A stretch of DNA of 64,000 nucleotides from Streptomyces sp. NBC_00341 (GTDB lineage Bacteria > Actinomycetota > Actinomycetes > Streptomycetales > Streptomycetaceae): the NCBI RefSeq assembly GCF_041435055.1, contig NZ_CP108002.1:2356001-2420000 (forward strand). The letters run 5' to 3'. Positions 26,175-35,423 of this stretch are shown here, one piece after another. Under the pieces are notes generated by a model. It made no database searches. It was not told the DNA's origin and saw only the letters and a program-made list of their open reading frames with translations. The position numbers were made by a program, and so were the translations under genes. Within the stretch, counting starts at the first letter, position 1; each line of letters opens with the position of its first letter.

Positions 26175-26278
26175 CCACCGGAACCAACGGCTTGGCAGGA
26201 CCAAAGCATACCGGGCGGTCCGGTGTGAGGGGCCGTAATGTCGGTGACGTCGAGTCAGCCATGTGACAGGAGTCGTCG

Positions 26279-26656
26279 ATGTCAGTCCGCCGTGTCGTCC
26301 CCAACATCCCCGTCGTCGCGGGCTCGGGTCCCGACGGCGAGGCCGCCACCATGCGGGCGAACGCCGCGTTCTACGGGCTGCTGGGGTTCGAGGAGGTCAT
26401 GAACCAGGGCTGGATCATGACGCTCGCCCCGCCCTCGGAACCCACCGCCCAGATCAGCTTCATGAGCGCCGACCGGACCGCACCCGTCACGCCGGACGTC
26501 AGCGTGGAGGTGGCGGACGCGGACGAGGCACACACGGCGCTGGTGCGCGCGGGCGCGGAGATCGTGTACGGCCCGCAGGACGAGGAGTGGGGCGTGCGCC
26601 GCTTCTTCGTCCGCGATCCCAACGGCCGGGTCATCAACGTCCTGAGCCATCGCTGA
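26279..26656 (+). CDS. VOC superfamily (glyoxalase/bleomycin resistance fold) protein
   Basis: A small single-domain VOC protein of 125 residues. It starts RRVVPNIPV, has NAAFYGLLGFEEVMNQGWIMTL, then VSVEVADADEAHTALVRAGAEIVYGP and ends with RRFFVRDPNGRVINVLSH, where Glu/His metal-binding positions are partly replaced by Asn. It is more likely a binding protein or remote enzyme than a true glyoxalase. No operon partner. Confidence 0.85.
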   Translation: MSVRRVVPNIPVVAGSGPDGEAATMRANAAFYGLLGFEEVMNQGWIMTLAPPSEPTAQISFMSADRTAPVTPDVSVEVADADEAHTALVRAGAEIVYGPQDEEWGVRRFFVRDPNGRVINVLSHR

Positions 26657-26744
26657 CCCCGTCGAGATTGGCCGGGCGCGGTCTCGCCCTCCACCCCATC
26701 TCCCGCCATAGTGGACAACGCAGCCAGGGCCATCGGGGGATGAG

Positions 26745-27743
26745 ATGCTGCGTATCGAGTTCGGCACGGAGGATCTCAACCGGCTGCGGCTGGCGGAATC
26801 CGTCCATCCACTGTGGGAAACGGCGCTGAGTCTGCAGCTGTTGCAGAACCGGCACGCCGCACTGGTCTTTGATCCGTGGCGCCGCAAGGCGCGCGCGGAC
26901 CTGGACGACGAGGGGCTGACCGGGACGACGGCCGCGCTGATGCGGATCTGCCCGCACGCGGAGTACTTCCCGGACTTCCTCACCCCGCGCACCGGCGACA
27001 CCGGCCTGGAGGCCGGGCTGGACGCGGTGCTGTCGACGCCGCGCGAACGGCTGGGACGGGAGCTCGGGCAGCTCTACCCGGACCGGTGCATGCCCGCGTC
27101 CGTGCGCCGGCTCGCCGAGGGGGATCTCGCGGCGCTGCACTGGCTGGGCCAGGCGCTGCGGCGGTTCCACAGCGTGGCGGTGGCCCCGTACCAGGACGCG
27201 ATCCGCGCCGAGGTCGCCGCCGATCTGCCGCACCGCTCGCAGGCGGCGCTCACCTCGGGCGCGGAGGGGCTGCTGGCCAGCTACCAGTCGGAGCTGATCC
27301 GGCGGGACGGTGCGCTGGAGTGCGCGTATCCGATCGAGTGGGAACTGACGCTGGACGGGCGCCCGTTGCACCTGATCCCGTCGTTCTTCTGCACCCGCTG
27401 GCCGGTGACGCTGGCGGACCCCGGGCTGCCGCCGGTCCTGGTGCTCCCGCTGGCGCCCGCGCCGGGCTGGCTGGACCGCGTCCGCCCGCCGTCCGGCACG
27501 CTCGACTCACTGGGCCGACTGCTCGGCCACACCCGCGCGCAGGTGCTCGACGTCCTGGACCGGCCCATGTCGACCGGCGGGATCGCGGCCGAGCTGTTCC
27601 TCGCCCCGGCGAGCGCGAGCCGGCACACGGCGGTGCTGCGTGAGGCCGGCCTGATCAGTTCGCACCGCCGGCGCCACGAAGTGCTTCACCGACGCACCTC
27701 GCTGGGCGAGGCGCTGCTGAACGGCGAGCCGCGCACGGCGTGA
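26745..27743 (+). CDS. ArsR-type winged-helix regulator with large N-terminal domain
   Basis: The last 80 residues form an ArsR-like winged helix: GRLLGHTRAQVLDVLDRPMSTGGIAAELFLAPASASRHTAVLREAGLISSHRRRHEVLHRRTSLG. The first 240 residues are a domain common to streptomycete regulators of the type starting MLRIEFGTEDLNRLRLA, with HPLWETALSLQLLQ. The ligand is unknown and no cysteine-based metal site is evident near the recognition helix. It stands alone. A truncated gene remnant follows. Confidence 0.85.
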   Translation: MLRIEFGTEDLNRLRLAESVHPLWETALSLQLLQNRHAALVFDPWRRKARADLDDEGLTGTTAALMRICPHAEYFPDFLTPRTGDTGLEAGLDAVLSTPRERLGRELGQLYPDRCMPASVRRLAEGDLAALHWLGQALRRFHSVAVAPYQDAIRAEVAADLPHRSQAALTSGAEGLLASYQSELIRRDGALECAYPIEWELTLDGRPLHLIPSFFCTRWPVTLADPGLPPVLVLPLAPAPGWLDRVRPPSGTLDSLGRLLGHTRAQVLDVLDRPMSTGGIAAELFLAPASASRHTAVLREAGLISSHRRRHEVLHRRTSLGEALLNGEPRTA

Positions 27744-27790
27744 GCACGCGCGAACCCCGGACCCGGCAGGGCGCTCTGCGAATCCCGGCC

Positions 27791-27907
27791 ATGACAGCGA
27801 CCGAAACGGATCAGGTGCTCAAGCGGTTCGTCGCCGGTGTACGGCCGTTGGTGCCGACGGTGGCCGTCCGGGCACACGGTTCACTGGCGCTCTGCGACTT
27901 CCAGCCC
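27791..27907 (+). pseudogene. 5' remnant of a nucleotidyltransferase-like gene
   Basis: The ATG frame at 27791 reads MTATETDQVLKRFVAGVRPL and continues to VRAHGSLALCDFQP near residue 39. This resembles the N-terminus of streptomycete nucleotidyltransferases, where VWAHGSLALGDFQPGRSDLDL precedes the catalytic Asp pair. Here similarity stops at DFQP, and the Asp-containing part is missing; the frame then runs into the antisense of the Ku gene. It looks like a gene cut off by a deletion or insertion. Confidence 0.5.
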
Positions 27908-27927
27908 CACGGGGCCGGGGCAGCCCG

Positions 27928-28893
27928 TCAGGACGCGCTGCGCTTCTGCTGGGACTGGGTCGCGGCGGTCTTCTTGGCCGTAGCCTTCTTGGCTGCTGTC
28001 TTCTTCGCTGCCGTCTTCTTCGCCGCCGTCTTCTTCGCCGGGGCCTTCCTGCGCGACCGCATCGGGTGCACCGTGGCATCCGTGGCATCCGTGGCATCGC
28101 CCTCGTCGGTGCCTCGGCTCTCCTTCGCGGCCTCCACGGAGGCGTTCAGGGCCGCCATCAGGTCCATGACCTGCCCGGATTCCCGCTCCGTGTCCTCGGC
28201 CGGCTTCGGAGTCTCCTTGCCCTCCGACTTCGCCTCGATGAGCTGCTCCAGGGCCTCGCGGTAGTGGTCCCGGAAGCCGGAGATGTCGTCGGCGGCCATG
28301 GTCTCGGTGAGCTGGACGGCCTGCTCGATCTCGTTCTCGTCCAGTTCCACGTCCTTCGGCGCGAGGGACTCCGGGCTGCGGATCTCGTCGGGCCAGTGCA
28401 GGACGTGGAGCACGATCGCCTCATCGCGGACCTGGAGCATGCCGAGGCGTTCGCGGCCGTGCCAGGCGAACTTGGCGACGGCGACCTTCTCCGAGCGCTC
28501 AAGCGCCTGCCGGAGCAGGGTGTACGGCTTCGCGGCGACCTGGCCGCCGCTCGCCAGGTAGTACGAGTCGGCGATCCGGACCGGGTCGATGCCGGCCGCG
28601 TCGACGAACGAGACGATCTCGATCGCCTTCGCGGTCGGCAGCGGCATCTGGTCGAGCTCCTCGTCCGTGACCGGGACGGTCTCGTCCTTCGTGATCTCGT
28701 AACCCTTGCCGATCTCGTCCTGCGACAGCTCCTCGCCGTCGAGGTCGCACACCTTGCGGGTCCGCACCCGGCCCATGTCCGACAGGTGGAACTGATGGAA
28801 GTGGATCGCGCGGTCCTCGCTCGCACTGATCACCTTGATCGGGATCGTGACCAGCCCGAAACTGATCGCTCCGGTCCACAGGGGTCGCGGCAT
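27928..28893 (-). CDS. ku: Ku protein for non-homologous end joining
   Basis: Bacterial Ku forms a homodimer that encircles DNA ends and recruits LigD. The start MPRPLWTGAISFGLVTIPIKV is diagnostic, followed by the Ku core (MGRVRTRKVCDLDGEELSQDEIGKGYEITKD, GMLQVRDEAIVLHVLHWPDEIR). After residue 260 comes a long tail with repeated AAKKT units (AKKTAAKKTAAKKTAAKK), the lysine-rich extension seen in streptomycete Ku proteins and thought to help DNA binding or threading. No ligD gene is in the window. The ATG is at 28893; an open frame runs further upstream but its sequence is not Ku-like. Confidence 0.95.
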   Translation of the reverse strand: MPRPLWTGAISFGLVTIPIKVISASEDRAIHFHQFHLSDMGRVRTRKVCDLDGEELSQDEIGKGYEITKDETVPVTDEELDQMPLPTAKAIEIVSFVDAAGIDPVRIADSYYLASGGQVAAKPYTLLRQALERSEKVAVAKFAWHGRERLGMLQVRDEAIVLHVLHWPDEIRSPESLAPKDVELDENEIEQAVQLTETMAADDISGFRDHYREALEQLIEAKSEGKETPKPAEDTERESGQVMDLMAALNASVEAAKESRGTDEGDATDATDATVHPMRSRRKAPAKKTAAKKTAAKKTAAKKATAKKTAATQSQQKRSAS

Positions 28894-29092
28894 CCCTACC
28901 TCCAGGCCCGTGGCGGGTGCGGCCGGGTCGACCGCTATACGCACGGTGAACGGCCGAACGGCGCCGGCCGGGCCACCGCCGCCCGCACCTCGATCCTGAC
29001 CCCGACCGGTCGTGATCGCACGCCGGACAGGCGCGACGGCCCGGGGAGGCGGGCGTCCGGACACGTCCCCGGCCGCATTCGGCGGGCCTCGA

Positions 29093-30103
29093 TCACCTGA
29101 GCAGCCAAATGCTTGCGCCGCCCAGGACAAGGAGCAGGCAGACGGCCAGATTGGTGCGCCAGTACGTCCGGAGAATGGCGACGAACTCGCGGATCATCGC
29201 GCTGGGCCAGAAGTACGCGGCAGTGGGTGACCCGACGACGTGGCCTCTGACCCCCTCCCGGCGGGCGGTCACCGCGGCGCGGAAGACGTGGTAATTGTTC
29301 GTGACCACGACACACCGGTAGTCGGGATGGGCCTTCTCCATGATCGATTTGCTGTAGCGCAGATTCTGCTCGGTCGTCGTCGAGCGGTCCTCGCGCTCGA
29401 TCAGGGCGGCCGGGAATCCGCGCTCGATCAGGTACTCGGCCATCGCGTGTGACTCCGGCAGGCTCTCGTCGGGCCCCTGACCGCCGGAGGCGAGAAGGAC
29501 GGGCTGCCTGCCGCGAGCTGTCAGCCTCGTGTGCACGGCTCGGGCCCGCTCAAGCCGGCCGGCCAGCAGCGGCGACACCCTGGTGCCGTTGATGAGACCG
29601 GCACCGAGCACCACCACGTAGTCGGCCTTGCGGTGGATGTGGAGGCGGCCGTAGAGAAACGCGTAGACGACGAAGCAGACGAACAGGAAGGCGATGTAGC
29701 CGGCCAGGGCGAGCACTGTGCCTGTCACCACCACCAGGGTGACGTTCTCCAGGATCAGGGCGGTGATCATCAGTGCGAGAAGGACCACCAGGGCAAGCCC
29801 TGTCAGCAGGGACAGGAGGTTGGCGGGGCTTCTGCCCTCCTTGCGCACCATCGTCACGCCGTTGGAGATCAGGAACCAGGCCAGGATGGCGATGCCCACC
29901 GCCACGAGGAGGACGAGCACGATGCCGATCTCCCTCCCCGCGGCCGGTTGCGACCGGGCCAGCCCGGCGAGCCAGGCGGCCGCGGCGAAGGTGAGCGACA
30001 GTCCCAGGAGGACGGCGTTGCTGAAACGCCGGCGCTCGTGGAGCGTGCCGACACAGAAGGCGACGAAGAGCAGGACTGCTGGAACATAGGCCACCATGCG
30101 CAC
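29093..30103 (-). CDS. YdcF-like DUF218 membrane protein
   Basis: The N-terminal half has about five membrane helices (to residue 150). The C-terminal part is a DUF218 domain: ADYVVVLGAGLINGTRVSPLLAGRLERA, LASGGQGPDESLPESHAMAEYLIERG, RSTTTEQNLRYSKSIM and VVVTNNYHVFRAAVTARREG. The family includes SanA/YdcF, linked to envelope barrier and antibiotic sensitivity. A last helix closes the protein (LAVCLLLVLGGASIWLL). The exact start is uncertain: a GTG at 30103 or an ATG two codons later. Confidence 0.85.
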   Translation of the reverse strand: MRMVAYVPAVLLFVAFCVGTLHERRRFSNAVLLGLSLTFAAAAWLAGLARSQPAAGREIGIVLVLLVAVGIAILAWFLISNGVTMVRKEGRSPANLLSLLTGLALVVLLALMITALILENVTLVVVTGTVLALAGYIAFLFVCFVVYAFLYGRLHIHRKADYVVVLGAGLINGTRVSPLLAGRLERARAVHTRLTARGRQPVLLASGGQGPDESLPESHAMAEYLIERGFPAALIEREDRSTTTEQNLRYSKSIMEKAHPDYRCVVVTNNYHVFRAAVTARREGVRGHVVGSPTAAYFWPSAMIREFVAILRTYWRTNLAVCLLLVLGGASIWLLR

Positions 30104-30424
30104 ATGCTAGGCGGAGGGCCGCGGGCGCCCCCGAGGAGGCCGGAGGCGTCCTCGACGGCCGCTGCGGCACCGGAGCCCGCCCGACAGGTACCTCGCGCGT
30201 ATGAGCAGTCCCCCTACAGCCGCGCCAACGTCCCCGGCCCGACCACCGGCACGGGCTGGAGCCGGCAGGGGACTGTGGAAGCCGAACGGGCCGGAGGGCG
30301 CGAGAGGTTCGCTTGCCCGTCGACACGTCGGTCGGGGAACGATCGTGTCCTGCTCCGGCTGCCGCAGATGCCGGGCGTAGGCATGTTCAGCAAGGGCACA
30401 TGAGCTCCAATGGAAGGAGGCGTC
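30104..30424. other. Intergenic region between divergent membrane-protein genes
   Basis: These 321 bases separate the YdcF-like gene from the DUF6328-like gene. No RNA gene or coding sequence is apparent; the promoters of both genes must lie here. Confidence 0.35.
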
Positions 30425-31027
30425 ATGAAGCCACTGGACTCCGCGCCCCTGGACACGGAGAGCGGCAGACCCGTCGAGCGCGGTGCGCCCGGGGCGGAAG
30501 GCCCGAGCCGGGAGAGTACGCACCGGCCGGCCGGTGAGAACGAGGTGGACCCGAGGGAGTTCGCGGAAGAGGACCCCAGGGAGCGGGTCAACCGCCGCTG
30601 GAACGAGATCCTTCAGGAAACGAGGGTCGCCCAGACCGGTATACAGATCCTCTTCGGCTTCCTGCTCAGCGTCGCGTTCACTCAGAGATTCGAGAAGCTG
30701 GGCGACTTCGACCACCGTGTCTACGTCATCACCGTCCTCCTCGGCGCCGCCGCCATCGGAGCACTCATAGCGCCCGTCGCGCTGCACCGGTTCCTTTCCG
30801 GCTCCCGGATGAAGGACGAAGTGGTAGCCGTCGCCGGACGGTTCATGGTGTGCGGCATGGTCCTGCTCGCACTGACCATCGGCTGCACGCTCCTTCTTCT
30901 GCTGCACACCGTACTCACCGACCTTCTGGCGGAGATCCTTGTCGGCACCGTCATGGCGTGGTTCGCCGCGGCCTGGTTCGTACTCCCGTTGGTCCTCAAG
31001 ACGCGCTCGGGCCGCCGAGGCGACTGA
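30425..31027 (+). CDS. DUF6328-like four-helix membrane protein
   Basis: A 65-residue acidic and Pro-rich tail is followed by RVNRRWNEILQETRVAQTGIQILFGFLLSVAFTQRF, the typical start of the DUF6328 core, and then by three more hydrophobic helices (about 107-125, 145-170, 175-192). The function is unknown. The ATG at 30425 has GGAAGGAGG directly before it; another ATG 15 bases upstream overlaps that site and is unlikely. The next feature is the RNase P RNA on the other strand. Confidence 0.8.
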   Translation: MKPLDSAPLDTESGRPVERGAPGAEGPSRESTHRPAGENEVDPREFAEEDPRERVNRRWNEILQETRVAQTGIQILFGFLLSVAFTQRFEKLGDFDHRVYVITVLLGAAAIGALIAPVALHRFLSGSRMKDEVVAVAGRFMVCGMVLLALTIGCTLLLLLHTVLTDLLAEILVGTVMAWFAAAWFVLPLVLKTRSGRRGD

Positions 31028-31133
31028 GTGATCGAGAAGCGGCTGCCGGGCTGCGGTCCGAGCCGGGCGGGGAAAGGTCGGAAAGCGCCTCTGACACAGG
31101 TCAAAGGCCCATTCCGGGCAAGTCCGCTGGTAG

Positions 31134-31547
31134 CGGCAGACGAGTCGGGCTGTACGCCGGGTTCTGTCTCCCGGTCGCCTCGCGGCGGCCGGGGAGACGG
31201 CCATCCATCTAGGACCGGCATTGCTGCCGGTCTCGTGCGGTCTACCCGCGAACTCGGGCGGGCAGCCCTCGAACGTTCGCGCAGGGCCGTCTTGCGACGG
31301 CCCCTCTTGACCTTGCTCCGGGTGGGGTTTACCTAGCCGCCTGAGTCACCTCAGGCGCTGGTGGTCTCTTACACCACCGTTTCACCCTTACCGAGGACCG
31401 AAGTCCAAGGCGGTCTGTTTTCTGTGGCACTGTCCCGCGGGTCACCCCGGGTGGCCGTTAGCCATCACCCTGCCCTGTGGAGCCCGGACGTTCCTCGGGA
31501 GGGTCCGAAGATCCTCACGCGGCCGTCCGCCCGGCTCGTCTGCCGTG
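31134..31547 (-). ncRNA. rnpB: RNase P RNA (class A)
   Basis: The catalytic RNA of RNase P, which matures tRNA 5' ends. Read on the minus strand, the outer helix P1 pairs CGGCAGACGAGCCGGGC (31531-31547) with GCCCGACTCGTCTGCCG (31134-31150). Conserved class A pieces are GAGGAACGTCCGGGCTCCA near the 5' end, CAGGGTGATGGCTAACGGCC, CAGAAAACAGACCGCC, AAACGGTGGTGTAAGAGACC in the middle, and GACAGAACCCGGCGTACAG near the 3' end. The length of about 414 nt fits actinobacterial examples. Confidence 0.95.
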
Positions 31548-31582
31548 GCGCCCATGCTACCTGCCCGGGGCGGGCGGACCGT

Positions 31583-32161
31583 TCAGAGGAACGTCTCGGT
31601 CTCCAGATCCAGCCCGAAGGGCTCCGGAAGGCGGATGGCCTTGCCGAACGGGACGGTGCAGTGCTGGCGGTAGTCGTCCCCCTGCGGGTCGCTGAACAGG
31701 GTCACCGATGACTGTTCGCGATCGACCAGCAGGTAGAGGGGTACGGGCCCCCGGGCATAGCAGTGGCGCTTGCCGGTGCGGTCGGCCGCCGGTCTGGACG
31801 AGGTGACCTCGACGACCAGGGCCACGCCCTCGCAGGGCATCCAGGGATCCGCTCCCCGGTACAGGCGCAGTTCGGTGGGGGCGAAGGTGCCGTCGGGGAT
31901 GGCGTGGTTCTCGGGGCACCCCCCGCCACCGCGCAGCTTCAGGCCCTTGTTCCCGGAGAAGTCCATATCGGTCCGGGCATGCCTGATCACCTGCTCAAGA
32001 ATCAGGCTGATGCAGTCCTCATGATCCCCGTCCGGCGGCGGCGTCACGACGATCTCGCCCTCGATCAGCTCGGCCCGGAAGCCCTCCGGCGTATCCAGCG
32101 CCAGGAAGCCCTCAAGCAGGACGTCCGCCTGCGAGAGCGGTTCGTGCGGCATGGCAGACAT
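31583..32161 (-). CDS. Uma2 family endonuclease-fold protein
   Basis: A PD-(D/E)xK-fold protein of about 192 residues, abundant and of unclear role in actinobacteria and cyanobacteria. GFRAELIEGEIVVTPPPDGDHEDCISLI, the VVxxPDGTF-like IPDGTFAP segment, GVALVVEVTSS and RKHCYAxGxVPLYLLVDRE form the core with catalytic Glu and Asp positions. The start ATG at 32161 has AAGGGG six bases upstream. A longer frame exists but lacks a site. Confidence 0.85.
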   Translation of the reverse strand: MSAMPHEPLSQADVLLEGFLALDTPEGFRAELIEGEIVVTPPPDGDHEDCISLILEQVIRHARTDMDFSGNKGLKLRGGGGCPENHAIPDGTFAPTELRLYRGADPWMPCEGVALVVEVTSSRPAADRTGKRHCYARGPVPLYLLVDREQSSVTLFSDPQGDDYRQHCTVPFGKAIRLPEPFGLDLETETFL

Positions 32162-32267
32162 GTCACGCCCCTTCCTCGGTCGCCCGCCAGAATGAGACAT
32201 CGGGGAATCCGCCGTCCGTGAGAGGGGGATGTTTCCCTCGATCGTGGCGCGGGACGGCGCGCCCGTG

Positions 32268-32798
32268 TCAGAGGCGGACCGAAGCAGCGAACGCCGCGAT
32301 CCCCACTGTCCACGCCGCCGCGACGTCGGAGCCCGCGGGGAAGCGGCCGTTGAGTTCCATCGTCACCATGCCGTGGGCGAAGGCCCAGGCGGCGCGGGCG
32401 CGGTCCGCGTCGTCCGCGAGGGCGCGGAACAGCGGGGCGGCGGCGCGTTCCTCCAGGTCCGGGGGGAGGGGGCGGCCCGTGGTGAGGCGGTAGAGGTGGG
32501 GGTGGGCGAGGGCGTGGGTGCGGTAGGCGGTGGCCAGGGCCGGGAAGGAGCCAGGGGCGGTGGACTCGGCCGATTCGAGGGCCTCGGCCGTCTCCCGCAG
32601 CATCACGCCGGCCAGGGCGTTCACCACCGAGGACTTGTCCGGGAAGTGCTTGTAGAGGGACGGCGCGGTGATGCCCACCCGGGCGGCGAGCCGGCGCATG
32701 GTGAGCGCCTCCGGGCCCTCCTGCTCCAGGAGCGTGCGCGCGGCGGTGACTATCTGGCCGGGGCGGTCGGTGGCGGGCGGGTCCGCGAGGTCGGTCAC
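32268..32798 (-). CDS. TetR family transcriptional regulator
   Basis: A 176-residue repressor-type protein. The DNA-binding domain is IVTAARTLLEQEGPEALTMRRLAARVGITAPSLYKHFPDKSSVVNALA (about 16-62). The C-terminal domain resembles the TetR_C/WHG group, with RTHALAHPHLYRLTTGRPLP and AWAFAHGMVTMELNGRFP. The target is unknown. It sits between a Uma2 gene and the RNB gene on the same strand. Confidence 0.9.
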   Translation of the reverse strand: MTDLADPPATDRPGQIVTAARTLLEQEGPEALTMRRLAARVGITAPSLYKHFPDKSSVVNALAGVMLRETAEALESAESTAPGSFPALATAYRTHALAHPHLYRLTTGRPLPPDLEERAAAPLFRALADDADRARAAWAFAHGMVTMELNGRFPAGSDVAAAWTVGIAAFAASVRL

Positions 32799-32818
32799 GC
32801 CGGTCCTTCGTTCGTGAG

Positions 32819-32890
32819 GAGGAATCAGGGGGCGGAATCAGGGGGCAGATTCGTGGGGCGGAATCCGGGGACGGATTCGTGGGGCGGAGA
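32819..32890. repeat. Degenerate short repeats upstream of the tetR gene
   Basis: The motif GGGGCGGAATC or GGGGACGGATTC recurs about five times at 14-20 bp spacing, with GGATTCGTGGGGCGGA present twice. It may be a tandem operator array for the adjacent regulator or simple slippage. Confidence 0.45.
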
Positions 32891-32931
32891 GGCCGAAGGC
32901 GCGATCGTACGAGAACGGGTACGGGGCTCGC

Positions 32932-34374
32932 TCAGGCGGGTGCGAACAGCACCTTCGACGTGCCCGGGTCCGCCTGTGTGAGCCGTACCCGCAGCCGTTC
33001 CCCGAGCGGGAGCGGCGTGCTGCCGCCCTCGATCCGGCCGACGATCGCCGGGTCATCGATGTGGATGGTGCCGGTGGCCGGATCCTGTTCCTTCACGTCG
33101 ACCACGTACCCGTCGAAGACCGTTCCGATCCGGTCCTTGAGCAGCGCGGCCTCGACCAGGTCCACGCACTCGCGCTCCACCGTGTTGGCCCGCCGGGTCC
33201 CGTCGGCCATCTCCTTCGGCAGGGCGGGCAGCGCGGCCAGGACCCACTCGGGCGGCTCGCGGTCCCCGGCGGTGGCGACGCACAGTTCGGCGGCGTACCG
33301 GTCGACGAGGCGGCGCAGCGGCGCGGTGCAGTGCGTGTAGAGGTCGGCGACGGCGGCGTGGACGGCGGGGGCGGGCAGGTCGCCGTGCTCGAAGACGGTG
33401 TATCCGGCGCCGCGCAGCAGCGTGGTGCAGTCCTGGAGGAAGGCGGCGTGGTCGGTCCGCTTCGGGTCGAGGGAGCGGACGACCTGTGCGTACGGGACGT
33501 GGTGCGGCCAGTCGACGTGCAGGGCCTCGGCCGAGCGGCGGAGGCGGGCGACGGCGCCGTCCGGGGCGACCGGCAGGGTACGCAGGATGCCGGTTCCGCT
33601 CTCGGCCATCAGGTGGGCCGCGGCCATGCCGGTGAGCAGGGAGATCTGGGCGTTCCAGCCGTCGGCGGGCAGCGGGGCCCGGTATTCGAGCCCGTAGCCG
33701 CCGTCCCGCTCGACGATCTCCTGCTCCGGCACGTTGAGGGAGATGCCGCCTCTGGCGACCTCCTGCTCCTCGCGGAGGGTGCCGATGTCCCTGAGCAGCG
33801 CGAGGAGCTCCTCCGCGGTGCCCGCGTCGATCCGCTGCTGCACGCCCGCGTAGTCGAGCTTGGCGCGGCTGCGTACGAGCGCCCGGCGCACCCGGGTGGC
33901 GACGGCGCGGCCCTCGGCGTCGAGGTCGATCTCCCAGAGCACGGCGGGGCGGGTCCGGCCCGGGAGGAGGCTGGCGGCGCCCTCGGAGAGCGAGGTGGGG
34001 TGCAGCGGCACCTTGCCGTCGGGGAGGTAGAACGTCGTCACCCGGCGGTGGGCCTCGGCGTCGAGCGCGCCGCCGGGGCGGACGAAGGCGGCGACGTCCG
34101 CGATGGCGTAGTGCACGCGGTAGCCGTGGGCACGGCGTTCGAGGTGCATCGCCTGGTCGAGGTCCGTGGAGGTGGGCGGGTCGATGGTGAGGAACGGCAG
34201 CTCCGTGGCGTCCTCGTGCCCGGCGACCACCGGGTTCCTCGCCGCCTCGGCCGCTTCGGCGTGGACGTCGGGCGGGAAGTCCTCGGGGAGCCGGAGTTCG
34301 GTGCGCAGCTCGCGCAGGGCCGTCCGCAGCGGGGTGCCGGCTGCGCCGGTCAGGTGGAGGTGGCGGCGGGGCAT
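32932..34374 (-). CDS. RNase II/R family exoribonuclease (RNB domain)
   Basis: A 3'-5' exoribonuclease of 480 residues. The RNB domain starts at about residue 55 with LPFLTIDPPTSTDLDQAMHLERR, where the catalytic Asp cluster coordinates Mg. YAIADVAAFVRPGGALDAEAHRR, TTFYLPDGKVPLHPTSLSEGAASLLPG and RAPLRRLVDRYAAELC-like HCTAPLRRLVDRYAAEL are the usual RNB blocks. It lacks cold-shock domains at the N-terminus and a clear S1 domain at the end, as in the compact actinobacterial form. Confidence 0.9.
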   Translation of the reverse strand: MPRRHLHLTGAAGTPLRTALRELRTELRLPEDFPPDVHAEAAEAARNPVVAGHEDATELPFLTIDPPTSTDLDQAMHLERRAHGYRVHYAIADVAAFVRPGGALDAEAHRRVTTFYLPDGKVPLHPTSLSEGAASLLPGRTRPAVLWEIDLDAEGRAVATRVRRALVRSRAKLDYAGVQQRIDAGTAEELLALLRDIGTLREEQEVARGGISLNVPEQEIVERDGGYGLEYRAPLPADGWNAQISLLTGMAAAHLMAESGTGILRTLPVAPDGAVARLRRSAEALHVDWPHHVPYAQVVRSLDPKRTDHAAFLQDCTTLLRGAGYTVFEHGDLPAPAVHAAVADLYTHCTAPLRRLVDRYAAELCVATAGDREPPEWVLAALPALPKEMADGTRRANTVERECVDLVEAALLKDRIGTVFDGYVVDVKEQDPATGTIHIDDPAIVGRIEGGSTPLPLGERLRVRLTQADPGTSKVLFAPA

Positions 34375-34551
34375 GGACCGAGCGTATGACGGGGCGGGGC
34401 GGGCGGCATCCCGGGTGCGGGGAGGGCGGGGGCGGGACTGCCCGTACGCTGGCGCGAGGGGATTTCACGGACCCGGGCGACGCCGCCGCGAGCCGTGGAC
34501 CGGTCCGCACCGCCGGTCGTCCCCTTCCCGTTCGTACGAAGGAGAACCGCC

Positions 34552-35352
34552 GTGCTCGTGCTGTTGCCGCCCTCCGAAGGAAAGGCCGCCTCGGGGCGGG
34601 GAGCACCTCTGAAGCCGGAGTCGCTGTCGCTGCCGGGACTGGCCGGGGCGCGGGCCGCCGTGCTGGAGGCCCTCGTGGAGCTGTCCGTGGCGGACGAGGA
34701 GAAGGCCCGCGTGGTGCTGGGGCTGAGCGAGGGCCTGCGCGGCGAGATCGCGAAGAACGTCGAGCTGCGGACGGCCGGCACCCGTCCGGCCGGGGAGATC
34801 TACACCGGGGTGCTGTACGACGCGCTGGACCTGGCGTCCCTGGACACCGCCGCCCGCCGCCGGGCCGGGAAGTCGCTGCTGGTGTTCTCCGGGCTGTGGG
34901 GCGCGGTCCGGGTGGGCGACCGGATTCCCCCGTACCGCTGCTCGATGGGGGTGAAGCTGCCGGGCCTCGGCGCCCTCGGGGCGTTCTGGCGCACGCCGAT
35001 GGCGGAGGTCATGCCGGAGGCGGCCGGGGACGGACTGGTGCTGGATCTGCGCTCGTCCGCCTACGCGGCGGCGTGGAAGCCGAAGGGCGAGGTCGCCGAG
35101 CGCACGGCGAGTGTCCGGGTGCTGCACTCCCAGCTGGTCGGCGGGGTGGAGAAGCGGTCGGTGGTCAGCCACTTCAACAAGGCCACGAAGGGCCGGATGG
35201 TCCGCGATCTCCTCCGCTCGGGCGCCGCGCCGAAGGGGCCCGCGGAGCTGGTGGGCGTCCTGCGTGATCTCGGGTACGTGGTGGAGGCCGAGGCGCCCGC
35301 GCGGGCCGGGCGGGCGTGGGAGCTCGATGTCGTGGTGACGGAGATCCACTGA
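34552..35352 (+). CDS. yaaA: YaaA family peroxide stress protein
   Basis: YaaA proteins bind DNA and limit free iron under peroxide stress in E. coli. The start LVLLPPSEGKAASG is the family signature, and LYDALDLASL, LLVFSGLWGAVRVGDRIPPYRCSMGVKLPG, VLDLRSSAYAAAWKP and KATKGRMVRDLL are the other conserved blocks. The GTG at 34552 has AAGGAG seven bases upstream; an earlier in-frame ATG has none. The gene is divergent from the RNB exonuclease. A link with iron handling fits the wider region, but there is no iron box here. Confidence 0.88.
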   Translation: MLVLLPPSEGKAASGRGAPLKPESLSLPGLAGARAAVLEALVELSVADEEKARVVLGLSEGLRGEIAKNVELRTAGTRPAGEIYTGVLYDALDLASLDTAARRRAGKSLLVFSGLWGAVRVGDRIPPYRCSMGVKLPGLGALGAFWRTPMAEVMPEAAGDGLVLDLRSSAYAAAWKPKGEVAERTASVRVLHSQLVGGVEKRSVVSHFNKATKGRMVRDLLRSGAAPKGPAELVGVLRDLGYVVEAEAPARAGRAWELDVVVTEIH

Positions 35353-35423
35353 ACCGGCGAGCTCGGTGACAAGGATTCACTGAACCCGCGAGCGGAGCCC
35401 CTTGGCCCGGCTCCGGACTCGCT

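Noticed and set aside
27911..28264. Plus-strand open frame with repeated FFAAV segments resembling a membrane protein
   Set aside because: It is the complement of the lysine-rich AAKKT repeats of Ku and has no ribosome site of its own.
28894..29130. Upstream extension of Ku
   Set aside because: The added sequence is not Ku-like; all Ku proteins I know begin near the MPRPLWTGAISFGLV segment.
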